Source of the DNA: Bacteroidia bacterium
GTDB taxonomy: Bacteria; Bacteroidota; Bacteroidia; Flavobacteriales; Flavobacteriaceae
Assembly: GCA_030427735.1 (NCBI GenBank)
Contig: JAUIBP010000006.1
Location: forward strand, 1 to 64,000
Direction of reading: 5' to 3'
Length of the DNA stretch: 64,000 bases
The translations under genes were made by a program, and so were the position numbers. Positions 11,455-20,375 of this stretch are shown piece by piece (the stretch's first letter is position 1; each line of letters opens with the position of its first letter). The notes under the pieces are model-generated. The model saw only the letters and a program-made list of their open reading frames with translations, did no database searches and was not told the DNA's origin.

Positions 11455-14400
11455 TTATTGCTTAATCACTATTTTATCGATCACTTGTGTATTGGCAAAG
11501 ACTTTAACAAGGTAATGACCCTGACTTAAATCGCTCATGTCTATATTAGAGACAGTGCCTTTTATGTCTTTAACCAGTACCCCAAGCAGATTATAAACTT
11601 GAATTTTTTCTATACGAACAGTCGATGACAAATTAAGTTTATTAGCAACTGGGTTAGGATATAGTTTTATGTCTTTAGCCGTTATCGTGTCTTGGTCTAT
11701 AGAAAGTCGGTTTGCATTATACGTTAAGCTTATGTAGTATAAATTGGCAACATCTGCTTTAGTAATGGTGTGCGATCCGCTAGCTAGCGATACGGTAATG
11801 AGTCCGTTATTAACAGCGTGTTCTGTACCGTCAATTTTGATGTCTCCAGACCAACCTTCGTTAAATACTAAGGTCAGGTTTCCTGCTTGTGTAGCATTAA
11901 AACTGATGTTGGTACTCGATTCAATTTTCAAGCATTGCGTTAATGTTAATCCGTTATAACTAACAGTTCCTTTAGAATCGGAAAGGTTTCCAGAAATACT
12001 ATAAAAGTTACTTTGGTCGTCTGAAACCGTAAAGTTGTGAATTTCATCACTGCTTGGTGTTGGATCCTCATCGGTATTTGGTGTTGCCGAAATTGCATCA
12101 GAATTTAACGAGCCATTTACTTTAATCCAATAATAGTATGTCGTGCCATTGGCTGCGGTTTGGTCTGTATAACTTTGGCTAGTTGCCGATACGTTAGCTA
12201 ATTTGGTTCTTCCGCTAGGGTCTGCATCAAGATCTCTATACACTTCAACACTGGTAACATCTACATAGTTAATAGTCCATGATAAATTTACAACACCATC
12301 ACCGGCTGAAGCGGAAAGATTAATTTCCGGATCGCTAGGCGGTGTTATCTCGCCTCCAAATTCTACAGCACCTAAATCGGGAGCAGTACCATTGTAAGCA
12401 ATTCCAGAAGCGCTAACACCAGCATCTATAAGGGCACTCGTACTTTTTAGATTTAAAAAGCCATTACTTGTAGGTTGAGCGTTAGGTCCCTGAGATAGGG
12501 TTTCGAAATCGTTTTGACTTACCTCTAGGCTGCCGTCTACATTAATAAAGGCATTTGGGGCTGAATTATTACCTCTGATGCGGTCGGTTTGAGAATTGCC
12601 AAACGACACATTGTTTTTCCATACGTGGTTTGCTCCATCGCGCGTATGGATGTTGTATTCTGCATTGTTGTAAGCAGTGTTATTGGTAAATTCTATTGCG
12701 CCAATATTACCGTTGTCTGTAAATCCATGCTTTCCGTTATTAAAGGCTATACAGCGACGTACAATATGGTTAATTTGATGTGCAGACGACCCTAATTTGA
12801 ATCCGTTTTTGTCTCCTCCGCCAGACGATCCGCCTGTCGTTAAGGTTCCGTTGCTGTGTGCAATGCAATCTTCGAAAGTTACAATGCCTATTGGACCAGT
12901 ATCGCTTTTTGTGTATAAATCCCAACCGTCGTCTATATTATGATGCGACACACAACCACGGAAAATATTACCTTCTCCACAGGTTAATTTAGCGGCAAAA
13001 CCATCTGCATCTTCATTATCTGAATCGCGATTATCGTAGGCTTCACAATTTAAAATAAGGTTGTGGCTAGGCCAATCGCTAATGGATGTTGCTGAGGTAT
13101 TGTAACGGCTTAGTTGTAAACCTGTGTCGTGATTTTTTCTGAAAATACAGTCTTCAATAATATTATGGTTTCCAGATAATAGCATGCCGTTATCGCCAGC
13201 TTCTTCAATAGTAATACCTTTAAAGTGCCAATAATCGCCATCGAGAACAATACCACGATTAGATGATGCTTCGCTCATAGCCGAAAAGTTGAAAATAGGC
13301 GTGCCTTCGTAAGCTTCAACTGTAATTAATGCATTGGCACTCCCGTTGTTGGTTATAATTATAGAAGCATTGAAATTGTAAGTTCCTCCTTTAACATAAA
13401 TGGTTCCACCAGAACTTACATTGCTTAAAGCGGCTTCGAAAGTAGTTGGAGAACTGCTTGTTCCCGAATTGCTTGCGCTACCATTTGTTGCTACATAAAT
13501 TGCTGAAGAATTTATAGGAGGAGTTTCATCGTTTTCCGGTGTTGCGCTAGCCGAATTGGAATTGTATTCCCCGTTTATTTTAATCCAATAATAATACGTC
13601 GTGTTGTTGCTTGCTGTATTATCTGTATAAGTGCGGTTATCTGAAGCAATACTCGCAATTCGTGTTCTTGTTGCAATATCTGCTGATGTGCTGCGGTATA
13701 CTTCTTGACTAGTAACAGTTACTTGGCTTGCGGTCCAGTTTAAATCTACACTATTATTTCCTGCTATAGCAGTTAAATTAATTTCTGGAGTTTCGGTAGC
13801 ATTTGGAGTTGCCGAAGCGGCGTTCGAGGAGTACTCGTTGCTTACTTTTATCCAATAATAGTAGGTTGTGCCATTATTTGCTGTAAGGTCTGTGTACGTA
13901 TTGGTGTTTGCATCAATATAAGCTAAGCGTGTTCTTCCACTAGGATCTGCATCAGTATCGCGATACACTTCTAAAGTTTCGGTTGTTATATTGTTGCTGG
14001 CCCAATTTAAGATTACGCTAGCATCTCCTGCAGTGGCGGTTAAAACAACCTCTGGATCTTCTATAGGGGTTTCGTCGTCTTCAAAACTTAAACTCATATA
14101 ATAAAGATTTCCAGTATCGCCTTTGGTTATGGTGTGAGCGCCTGCAGCCAAAGCGGTATTTAATACGCCAGAGGATACGTCGTAATTGTCTCCGTCAATT
14201 TTTATGCTTCCAGACCAGCCGTCGTTAAAAACTAAAGTAAAGTTTCCTGCGGTTTGTGTAGTGAAACCAATATTTGTGCTCGATTCTATTTTAAGACATT
14301 GGGTAAGCGTGAGTCCAGCGTAATTAACAGTGCCTTTAGAGCTGGATAAATTTCCATTGATGCTGTAAAAGTTACTGGAGGTTCCAGAGGCGGTAAAGTT

Positions 14401-16353
14401 ATGGTCTTGGTCTCCAGTAGAACCATTTCCGTTGTTTCCAGAAGTTGGTGTTGCTACTGCAGCATCGGAATCTATAGTTCCGTTAGCCTGTACCCAATAG
14501 TAATAGGTGGTGTTGTTAATAGCAGTATTGTCTGAATAACTGGAAGCGCTAGCAGCAAGATCTGCAATTTTTGTTCTTCCACTCGGGTTATTGTCGGTAT
14601 CTCGGTAAATGGTAAAGGCTGTAGCTGTAAGGTTAGCTGTAGTCCAGCTTAAATTAACCGAACTGTCAGAAGTTGTAGCCACGACGTTAACGACAGGATC
14701 TTCGGTTATTATTGGGGCTTCGCCTTCGCCTTGCACATACACGAGGTTTGTGTTGTAGTTTGTTAATGCCGATTTTAAGCCGGTATTTACATCGTACGAG
14801 GTATCGTCTACAGCATTGTTAAAGGTCCATGTAAAGTCTCCGCCTTCAATACGTCCGGAGTATGTTGTTACCTTATTTTTTGCATTTTCTGGGCTGTCTG
14901 CTGTATAATTGTACATCACAGCGCTGTTGGTATCGAAATTATTATAGCTGTTCGAGCCGTATGCAGAAGTAACGCTATTGCTTAGAGTTTGGTTTCTGCT
15001 GCTTACTACATAGGCATCAAAGTCTGTAGTGGCGTTTGGATAATTATTGTCTCCGTAGGCTACAAATCGTCTTGCGCCTTCTATGTAATTGTTGAAAGCT
15101 TTAATTGTACCACCGTCTTCTTTAGAAAATGTAGGCATGTCTGAATAATCGTTGCTGCCTTCACTTTCGTTGTAAACATCGGAGCCTTGCATGGAAGTTA
15201 ACATTGGATATTTACAATTTCTGAAATAATTGCCTTCAGAAAAAATTGAAGATGCTTCGGTAGATCCGATGCCATATTTCGCGATTCCATCGTAATAATT
15301 GTTGTAAACATGTGCCGAAAAATAGCGAACTCTTGGGTGTCGCGAGTCGGAATGGTCGTACCAATTATGGTGATAGGTTATGTATAGGCCAGATGTGGTA
15401 TTCTCGCTTAAACCTAGGAGATTGGATTTTCCAGAATCCCAAAAGTGATTGTACGAAAATGTAACATAAGTAGATTTTTTACAGTCTAAGGCGCCATCGC
15501 CTTTAGCTTGATCGGAATCTCCACCAGCATCGCCATAAAAGAAATCGCAGTTATGTACCCAAACATATTGGTTGTTTTGTTGCAGACCAATATTATCGCC
15601 TTCGCCGCTATCGCAGTTCATGGTTCCTAAGTTTCTAATTTCAATATTGGTGGCATTTTTAACACGTATGCCCCAGCCGTCTGCGGTGGCATCGTCTCCC
15701 ACACCCTCTAAAGTTATGTGGCTCGATGCGTTGTTGCTGTTTTCAATAATAATGTCGCCGTTTTGCATGTAAGACATATCGGTTACCTGCCCAATGAGTC
15801 TGATAATTAACGGTCTATTATCCTTTCCTTTTTTGAAGCCTTCTAAAATGGTTTGAAGGCCAACGCAAGGGTTGGAGGTTGCACCTGTAACATCCAGGCT
15901 TACTGTGTTTTTGGTGTTTTCGGTAATGTACAAGATTATAGCATTGTCCTTTGGGGTGCCGTCTATTTTGTAAGCACCAGGCACTCGACCGTTACTAAAC
16001 GCAAAGCCGGCACGATCGTGAGCTAAAACCGTTATAGGGGTAGATGTTGTAGCGCTACCTTCTGCGCCGTTAATTACTGGTACAACTTTTAAGGTGTATT
16101 GGCCAGCTTTTAAACCTAATACGTCTGCACGATAGTAGTTACCATAACTGCGTATGAGTTGTGTGTCTATTTTTTGGTTTGTGAAACCTTCGCCAGTATA
16201 ATATACATTATAACTGTCTGCTTCAGAAATGGGAGTCCACTTAATATAAGCAGACTCTAGCCATCCCTGAGCGCTGTTAATTGATACGGTTTGTGCGGTT
16301 GTTACAAGCGCTACAAACAGTAAGCCTAGGGAGAAAAGTGTTTTTTTAAACAT
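11455..16353 (-). CDS. Secreted PL1-PL9 two-domain pectate lyase with T9SS tail
   Basis: Very large (1632 residues) extracellular pectinase. Order seen: Sec signal (1-20); a fibronectin-like domain (about 21-105); a PL1 pectate lyase beta-helix (about 110-540) with DGALDCKK, HNWYDHSDSRHPRVRYF carrying the catalytic-Arg region; Fn3 (about 552-638); a beta-sandwich binding-type domain (652-765); two Fn3 (767-937); a PL9-like beta-helix (948-1335) with Asp-rich DNEDADGF and the GGGDKNGFKLG Lys motif; Fn3 (1345-1430); a second copy of the binding-type domain (1442-1543); and a type IX secretion tail (about 1555-1632, YPNPVANKL). PL1 and PL9 both cut polygalacturonate by Ca-assisted beta-elimination. 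The two binding domains are nearly superimposable and point to internal duplication. Single-gene unit with a perfect palindrome about 100 bp upstream. Confidence 0.9.
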   Translation of the reverse strand: MFKKTLFSLGLLFVALVTTAQTVSINSAQGWLESAYIKWTPISEADSYNVYYTGEGFTNQKIDTQLIRSYGNYYRADVLGLKAGQYTLKVVPVINGAEGSATTSTPITVLAHDRAGFAFSNGRVPGAYKIDGTPKDNAIILYITENTKNTVSLDVTGATSNPCVGLQTILEGFKKGKDNRPLIIRLIGQVTDMSYMQNGDIIIENSNNASSHITLEGVGDDATADGWGIRVKNATNIEIRNLGTMNCDSGEGDNIGLQQNNQYVWVHNCDFFYGDAGGDSDQAKGDGALDCKKSTYVTFSYNHFWDSGKSNLLGLSENTTSGLYITYHHNWYDHSDSRHPRVRYFSAHVYNNYYDGIAKYGIGSTEASSIFSEGNYFRNCKYPMLTSMQGSDVYNESEGSNDYSDMPTFSKEDGGTIKAFNNYIEGARRFVAYGDNNYPNATTDFDAYVVSSRNQTLSNSVTSAYGSNSYNNFDTNSAVMYNYTADSPENAKNKVTTYSGRIEGGDFTWTFNNAVDDTSYDVNTGLKSALTNYNTNLVYVQGEGEAPIITEDPVVNVVATTSDSSVNLSWTTANLTATAFTIYRDTDNNPSGRTKIADLAASASSYSDNTAINNTTYYYWVQANGTIDSDAAVATPTSGNNGNGSTGDQDHNFTASGTSSNFYSINGNLSSSKGTVNYAGLTLTQCLKIESSTNIGFTTQTAGNFTLVFNDGWSGSIKIDGDNYDVSSGVLNTALAAGAHTITKGDTGNLYYMSLSFEDDETPIEDPEVVLTATAGDASVILNWASNNITTETLEVYRDTDADPSGRTRLAYIDANTNTYTDLTANNGTTYYYWIKVSNEYSSNAASATPNATETPEINLTAIAGNNSVDLNWTASQVTVTSQEVYRSTSADIATRTRIASIASDNRTYTDNTASNNTTYYYWIKINGEYNSNSASATPENDETPPINSSAIYVATNGSASNSGTSSSPTTFEAALSNVSSGGTIYVKGGTYNFNASIIITNNGSANALITVEAYEGTPIFNFSAMSEASSNRGIVLDGDYWHFKGITIEEAGDNGMLLSGNHNIIEDCIFRKNHDTGLQLSRYNTSATSISDWPSHNLILNCEAYDNRDSDNEDADGFAAKLTCGEGNIFRGCVSHHNIDDGWDLYTKSDTGPIGIVTFEDCIAHSNGTLTTGGSSGGGDKNGFKLGSSAHQINHIVRRCIAFNNGKHGFTDNGNIGAIEFTNNTAYNNAEYNIHTRDGANHVWKNNVSFGNSQTDRIRGNNSAPNAFINVDGSLEVSQNDFETLSQGPNAQPTSNGFLNLKSTSALIDAGVSASGIAYNGTAPDLGAVEFGGEITPPSDPEINLSASAGDGVVNLSWTINYVDVTSVEVYRDLDADPSGRTKLANVSATSQSYTDQTAANGTTYYYWIKVNGSLNSDAISATPNTDEDPTPSSDEIHNFTVSDDQSNFYSISGNLSDSKGTVSYNGLTLTQCLKIESSTNISFNATQAGNLTLVFNEGWSGDIKIDGTEHAVNNGLITVSLASGSHTITKADVANLYYISLTYNANRLSIDQDTITAKDIKLYPNPVANKLNLSSTVRIEKIQVYNLLGVLVKDIKGTVSNIDMSDLSQGHYLVKVFANTQVIDKIVIKQ

Positions 16354-16721
16354 GATTGTGTTTGTTGGTTTTTAATTGTTAGTTTGTGAAATAAAAAGTT
16401 AAAAAAATAAGTAATTCATGATTTAAGTCTTAAAAATTAATATTGTTAACAATGTAATCGATTACATTAAAAGTATAAACTTTTTTAGAAACTATCGTTT
16501 AATTTCTAATTTTTTCGATGAACGGTAAAAGGGGAAGTGCTTGATTTTGATGTTGATAAGTAGCTGTAAAGCTCACAACCAGTGGTGTCGTTCGCTTTTG
16601 TTGTTGTTTATAAAAAAGATTAGATTTTTTAAGTGTTATTTTTACATTTTTCAGGTGAAAATGTGATTTTTTATAAAAAGTTATAATGACGTATTGATAA
16701 CCCAGAAAAGAAAAACTATTT
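16354..16721. other. Gene-free region upstream of the pectate lyase
   Basis: 368 bp between the lyase start and the stop of the DUF2914 gene, both leftward. Apart from the 18-bp palindrome at 16451-16468 it is AT-rich, with no open frame or clear terminator for the DUF2914 gene. Confidence 0.4.
16451..16468. promoter_or_regulatory. Perfect 18-bp palindrome, candidate LacI-type operator
   Basis: AATGTAATCGATTACATT is perfectly symmetric with a central CG, the form typical of LacI/GalR-family operators. It lies 98 bp upstream of the pectate lyase start codon, in the only intergenic region that could hold that gene's promoter. No LacI gene is adjacent, so the regulator would act in trans. Confidence 0.5.
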
Positions 16722-17837
16722 TTAGTAGGTTTTGGTTATGAGTCGTTTAGGTGCTTGTAATGAATCTGTAATTATTTCGAATTCAATGACGCCCAGAAGT
16801 AGTTCTTCTTCGGTTAATACATGTACACTCCATAAACCTGGTTTAATATTATTTTTGTAAGTGTAACCGCGGTAACCTTGGTCGCGTCCGCCCGTAATAT
16901 TAAAGGCAATATCATCAGCCACTTCCCAAGTGTCTTTCACTTTGTTAAACCACATCCATCGGTGAGTGATTGATTTTTCTAATGCCGTTGGCGCAAAAAC
17001 CGACGAAAAAACGTATACCGGTGTATTGGGGGTGTGTATGTATTTAGATCTGTAATCGCGCCAGAAAATGAATTGTTTCTTTTGTTCGTAAGTAATGGTG
17101 TATTGGTTGTTTTCTTTAGTAATGTTATGGGCAACAATACCAGTTTGTAGCGCAAGTGGTACGGGAGGTATAAGTTTAAAATAATAAAACAGATTTATGC
17201 TTAGGTATATTGATAGAATGATGCTAAGTAATTTTGCTAATTTAATCTCAGCTCTGGTGCTTGGGCTTTTCGCGTAAATAAAAAGAATTAAGCAAACCGT
17301 AACGCATAAACTTACACCTCCAGATATTAAAAATATATTTGGATTCATATCCTTTATAAACACAGGAATCATAAAGGTAAAGAAGGTAAAGCTGATGAAA
17401 AAGTAAATACTGAATTGTAAATATTTGTTAGAAATACGTTTTTTTAAAAATTCGTTGGCTAATAGTAAGACTACCAAGATTACAAAAAACGATGCGGTTT
17501 TAGAGAGCGATACACTTCTGGAAAAATAGATAACGTAGGCGCTAGATAAGCCCCCAAAGAAAAATTGAATGGCTAGCGGAAAATAGGGTTCAAACCGTTC
17601 TAGGGCTGTGTGTTTCCATTTGCCGTCATCGGCTACATTGTATAGGTATAGCGTTATGCTAAGTGCAGACATATGTAAACACAGTACTACTAAATCGTAA
17701 GTGCGGTCTATTCGTCCAAGCGTAAGTGTATCAAAAATAAATCCGCCAATAAAAAATAAAATTGGTGCATACTTTTGGTGTCTACGAATAAAATCCGTTA
17801 AGCCACAATGTTTTAACTTTGAAAAAGTACGTTTCAT
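16722..17837 (-). CDS. DUF2914 domain membrane protein
   Basis: Protein of 371 residues. The first about 235 residues contain roughly seven hydrophobic membrane segments. The C-terminal 135 residues are a soluble DUF2914 domain with the conserved THRWMWFNKVKDTWEV and GYRGYTYKNNIKPGLWSV stretches. The domain probably faces the periplasm and has a beta-rich sugar-binding-like appearance, but no function is established. It lies 40 bp downstream of the SDR gene on the same strand, so the two may be co-transcribed. Confidence 0.8.
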   Translation of the reverse strand: MKRTFSKLKHCGLTDFIRRHQKYAPILFFIGGFIFDTLTLGRIDRTYDLVVLCLHMSALSITLYLYNVADDGKWKHTALERFEPYFPLAIQFFFGGLSSAYVIYFSRSVSLSKTASFFVILVVLLLANEFLKKRISNKYLQFSIYFFISFTFFTFMIPVFIKDMNPNIFLISGGVSLCVTVCLILFIYAKSPSTRAEIKLAKLLSIILSIYLSINLFYYFKLIPPVPLALQTGIVAHNITKENNQYTITYEQKKQFIFWRDYRSKYIHTPNTPVYVFSSVFAPTALEKSITHRWMWFNKVKDTWEVADDIAFNITGGRDQGYRGYTYKNNIKPGLWSVHVLTEEELLLGVIEFEIITDSLQAPKRLITKTY

Positions 17838-17877
17838 AACAGACGTTAAAATGCCTAAAATTTTTGTTAGACCTCAT

Positions 17878-18618
17878 TTAGGCTAAACCACCGTTTACAC
17901 AAATATTTTGTCCAGTAATCCAGCGTGCATCCTCGCTCGCCAAAAATAATACAATAGGGGCAATGTCTTCGGTTTCTCCAATACGGTTAAAGGCCGATAA
18001 GCTTGCGAGCCTGTCTAAAAGTTCTTGCGATTTTCCAGCTTTAAAAAGCTCGGTGTTTGTAGGTCCTGGGGCAACAGTGTTGGCTGTTATGCCTTTGTGG
18101 CCTATTTCCTTGGCAAATACACGTGTCATTTGTTCTACCGCAGCTTTAGATGCAGAATACATGCCGTAATTAGGAAACATAACTCGGGTTACCGTGCTGG
18201 AAATGTTAATGATTCTACCATTGGGTTCCATTTTGGCTGCTGCTTCCTTCATAGAAAAAAAGACGCTCTTCGTATTTGTAGTAAACGTATTGTCGAAATC
18301 TAATTCGCTAGTTTCGCTAATAGGTTTCATAATTAAAACACCAGCATTATTAACTACAATATCTATTTTTCCAAATGTATTAATTGTGCTGTCGTAAAGT
18401 TTGGTAATTTCTTTAGGTTTACTAATGTCGGCTTGTATGGCAATGGCTTCTCCGTTTTTTGCTTTAATTTCAGAAACTACAAGGTCGGCTTGCGTTTTGC
18501 TTTTGGCATAATTAATTACAACTTTAGCCCCGTGGTCCGAAAATAATGTTGCAATAGTTTTTCCCATACCTCTAGAGCCACCAGTAATTATAGCAACTTT
18601 ATTTTGTAAATTAATCAT
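17878..18618 (-). CDS. SDR family oxidoreductase (3-oxoacyl-ACP reductase-like)
   Basis: Classical short-chain dehydrogenase of 246 residues. It has the Rossmann cofactor motif TGGSRGMG near residue 13, the structural NNAG motif near 90, catalytic Ser in ISST, YSASK with the catalytic Tyr and Lys, and a C-terminal ITGQNICVNGG. The NYAKSK residues after the second strand suggest an NADP preference (inference). Substrate unknown: FabG-like, glucose dehydrogenase-like or broad carbonyl reductase are all possible. Followed closely by the DUF2914 gene. Confidence 0.9.
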   Translation of the reverse strand: MINLQNKVAIITGGSRGMGKTIATLFSDHGAKVVINYAKSKTQADLVVSEIKAKNGEAIAIQADISKPKEITKLYDSTINTFGKIDIVVNNAGVLIMKPISETSELDFDNTFTTNTKSVFFSMKEAAAKMEPNGRIINISSTVTRVMFPNYGMYSASKAAVEQMTRVFAKEIGHKGITANTVAPGPTNTELFKAGKSQELLDRLASLSAFNRIGETEDIAPIVLFLASEDARWITGQNICVNGGLA

Positions 18619-18708
18619 AATAAAAATGATGTTTTGGATTATTGTAAATATAACCCATTAGCATGAACGCATGAAATGAATACAGGATGTTTATTTGTAA
18701 TAAAAATA

Positions 18709-18751
18709 AAACAAGGTTTACTAAAACAGTTGTTTTTAGTAAACCTTGTTT
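18709..18751 (-). terminator. Strong terminator of the crystallin-domain gene
   Basis: An 18-bp perfect stem (18709-18726 with 18734-18751, AACAAGGTTTACTAAAA and its complement) with a short loop, followed by T-rich sequence on the minus strand. It starts 21 bp after the stop of the gene at 18772. Confidence 0.8.
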
Positions 18752-18771
18752 GTAAAGATATTGTGTTTTTA

Positions 18772-19629
18772 TTAATCTCTAGAAATTCTGATGCTAGAGG
18801 TACGATCGTTCATGTCGTCGTCGGTTAAACAATTTACATCATTGTAATAGGTTTTGCTTTTACCTCCGTAATTTTCGTTTTGATATATGGTTATTTTATA
18901 ACCACGAGGAACCTCTATAGACGATAAATTGTCGTTACCAATTCCTAATTCGTCGTGATTGTATCGCCCTTCATCTAAGGTTACACTGCTGCCTCTAAAA
19001 CCACAATCTTTGTATAAAGTAACCCCTCTGTTAGAAGAATGGCTGTTACTACGGTGACTGCTGTTGCGGCTACTGCTACTACTGTAATTCGAGTCGCCAC
19101 CACATAAAGATGATGATACTTTGGTAACTGAAGATACTCTATCGTTTTTAACTAACATAAGTAAACATTTGTCGTTACGCTCTTTATACCAATACAACGA
19201 AATTAAAGACGAACCATAACTTTTTTTAACCACGTATCCGTTATCTTGTAATCTGGAAGATGCACTAGGTTCAGACATACCGCTAAGTTCATACAAGTTG
19301 ATGTCGTCGCGGTCGTTTGATGAATGATGAGAACTTGAGCTGCTTTTACCGCAATCGAGCTCTGGAGCTTTTACTACAGATTGCACTCTGCCATCTACAA
19401 GACGTACAGAAACACATTGGTTTTTACGGCTATTCCACCAATTTTGGTAAATTCCTGCAGACGATTTGTCTACACTCTCTAAATGATAACCTTTGTCTTC
19501 TAAAACTTGTTCCGAAGAACTACCACGCATGTCTACAATTTCTCTTAAATCGTAAGCTGTTTCTTGAGCAAATGCAAAAGCATTAACAAAGAAAAGTAAA
19601 ATAATTACTAAGCTTTTTTGTGTTTTCAT
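18772..19629 (-). CDS. Secreted beta/gamma-crystallin domain protein with repeated N-terminal modules
   Basis: Exported protein of 285 residues with a Sec signal (cleaved near FAFAQ). Two similar modules of about 70 residues follow (about 22-95 and 108-180), each with a G-Y segment, an aromatic WW/YWY core and a closing Cys (SVRLVDGRVQSVVKAPELDC; LLMLVKNDRVSSVTKVSSSLC). After a Ser/His/Asn-rich linker comes a beta/gamma-crystallin domain (about 200-285): YKDCGFRGSSVTLDEGRY, IYQNENYGGKS and NDRTSSIRI. Such domains often bind Ca2+ in D/N-x-x-S sites (here DNLSS and DRTSS). Function unknown; perhaps a Ca-stabilised envelope or extracellular protein. The N-terminal modules were not recognised. 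Confidence 0.75.
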   Translation of the reverse strand: MKTQKSLVIILLFFVNAFAFAQETAYDLREIVDMRGSSSEQVLEDKGYHLESVDKSSAGIYQNWWNSRKNQCVSVRLVDGRVQSVVKAPELDCGKSSSSSHHSSNDRDDINLYELSGMSEPSASSRLQDNGYVVKKSYGSSLISLYWYKERNDKCLLMLVKNDRVSSVTKVSSSLCGGDSNYSSSSSRNSSHRSNSHSSNRGVTLYKDCGFRGSSVTLDEGRYNHDELGIGNDNLSSIEVPRGYKITIYQNENYGGKSKTYYNDVNCLTDDDMNDRTSSIRISRD

Positions 19630-19866
19630 TGGTTTGTTTTTAATTGATTAAATATTGAGTTAACTGGTTTTTTGATGAGGTATTACTATAAAATTTCAGG
19701 GTTTTAAATATGTTAAATTATAATGTTGTGTTTTAAATTCATTATAAAGTTACTAAAAAAATAGCGTTAAATAAGCTGATAAATATCATGTTTTTATCTA
19801 AATAGCTATTTCAATCGTTTTTTGTTAATAATTTTTGTTTTGGTAAGGTGGGTATTTGTAGTGAAT

Positions 19867-20262
19867 TTAATCTTTAATGTATATAATGTTGGTTTCTAAA
19901 CCTTGAACGACTAGTACAATTTCTGTGTCGGATTTTTTTCTGTAGTGGAAATCCCCGCCTTTATTTCCATATTCTATTGTGAATTTATAATCGGTATCTG
20001 TGATAGATTCGTTTTCTACCGAAGCAATCTCGTGAGATTGTTCAATTAATGCTTTAAAACATTCTGTAGTTCCCGTAATGATATTACAAAAATCATCAGA
20101 TGTAAATCTAACGCCAGTTAAATCGTTCGCATTTGCGTACCAAGTTCCCCGAATCCAAGATGGTGGGTGAAATCTAGAGTGGTCATCAGCATCATTGTTG
20201 TCATCGGAAGAATCGCAGGCAAAACATAGCATTAAGCTTAATACAAGTAAAAGTTTTTTCAT
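19867..20262 (-). CDS. Small lipoprotein of unknown function
   Basis: 131 residues with a lipoprotein signal (lipobox LCFAC, Cys16) followed by an Asp/Asn-rich linker. The mature part begins PPSWIRGTWYANAN, a lipocalin-like or DUF-type opening often seen in small Bacteroidetes lipoproteins, and continues as alternating beta-strand-like sequence. No catalytic motif was recognised. It stands alone between the crystallin gene and the secreted amylase, all on the minus strand. Confidence 0.7.
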   Translation of the reverse strand: MKKLLLVLSLMLCFACDSSDDNNDADDHSRFHPPSWIRGTWYANANDLTGVRFTSDDFCNIITGTTECFKALIEQSHEIASVENESITDTDYKFTIEYGNKGGDFHYRKKSDTEIVLVVQGLETNIIYIKD

Positions 20263-20318
20263 AAAGGTATTTTTAGGTTTTACTGCAAGTTACATATTTT
20301 AATACATGAAAACTATAA

Positions 20319-20348
20319 AAAAAGCCCCAGATAGTTCTGAAGCTTTTT
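20319..20348 (-). terminator. Terminator of the secreted amylase gene
   Basis: On the minus strand AAAAAGC and GCTTTTTTT pair around a 16-base loop and end in T residues, about 28 bp past the amylase stop. Confidence 0.55.
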
Positions 20349-20375
20349 GTCTGTATAGTTCTGAATTTTAAATAT

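Noticed and set aside
12060-14640. Spaced, similar blocks in the pectinase gene that could suggest a repeat array
   Set aside because: They are diverged coding repeats of Fn3 and binding-type domains inside one frame, too long and irregular for CRISPR or tandem-repeat arrays.
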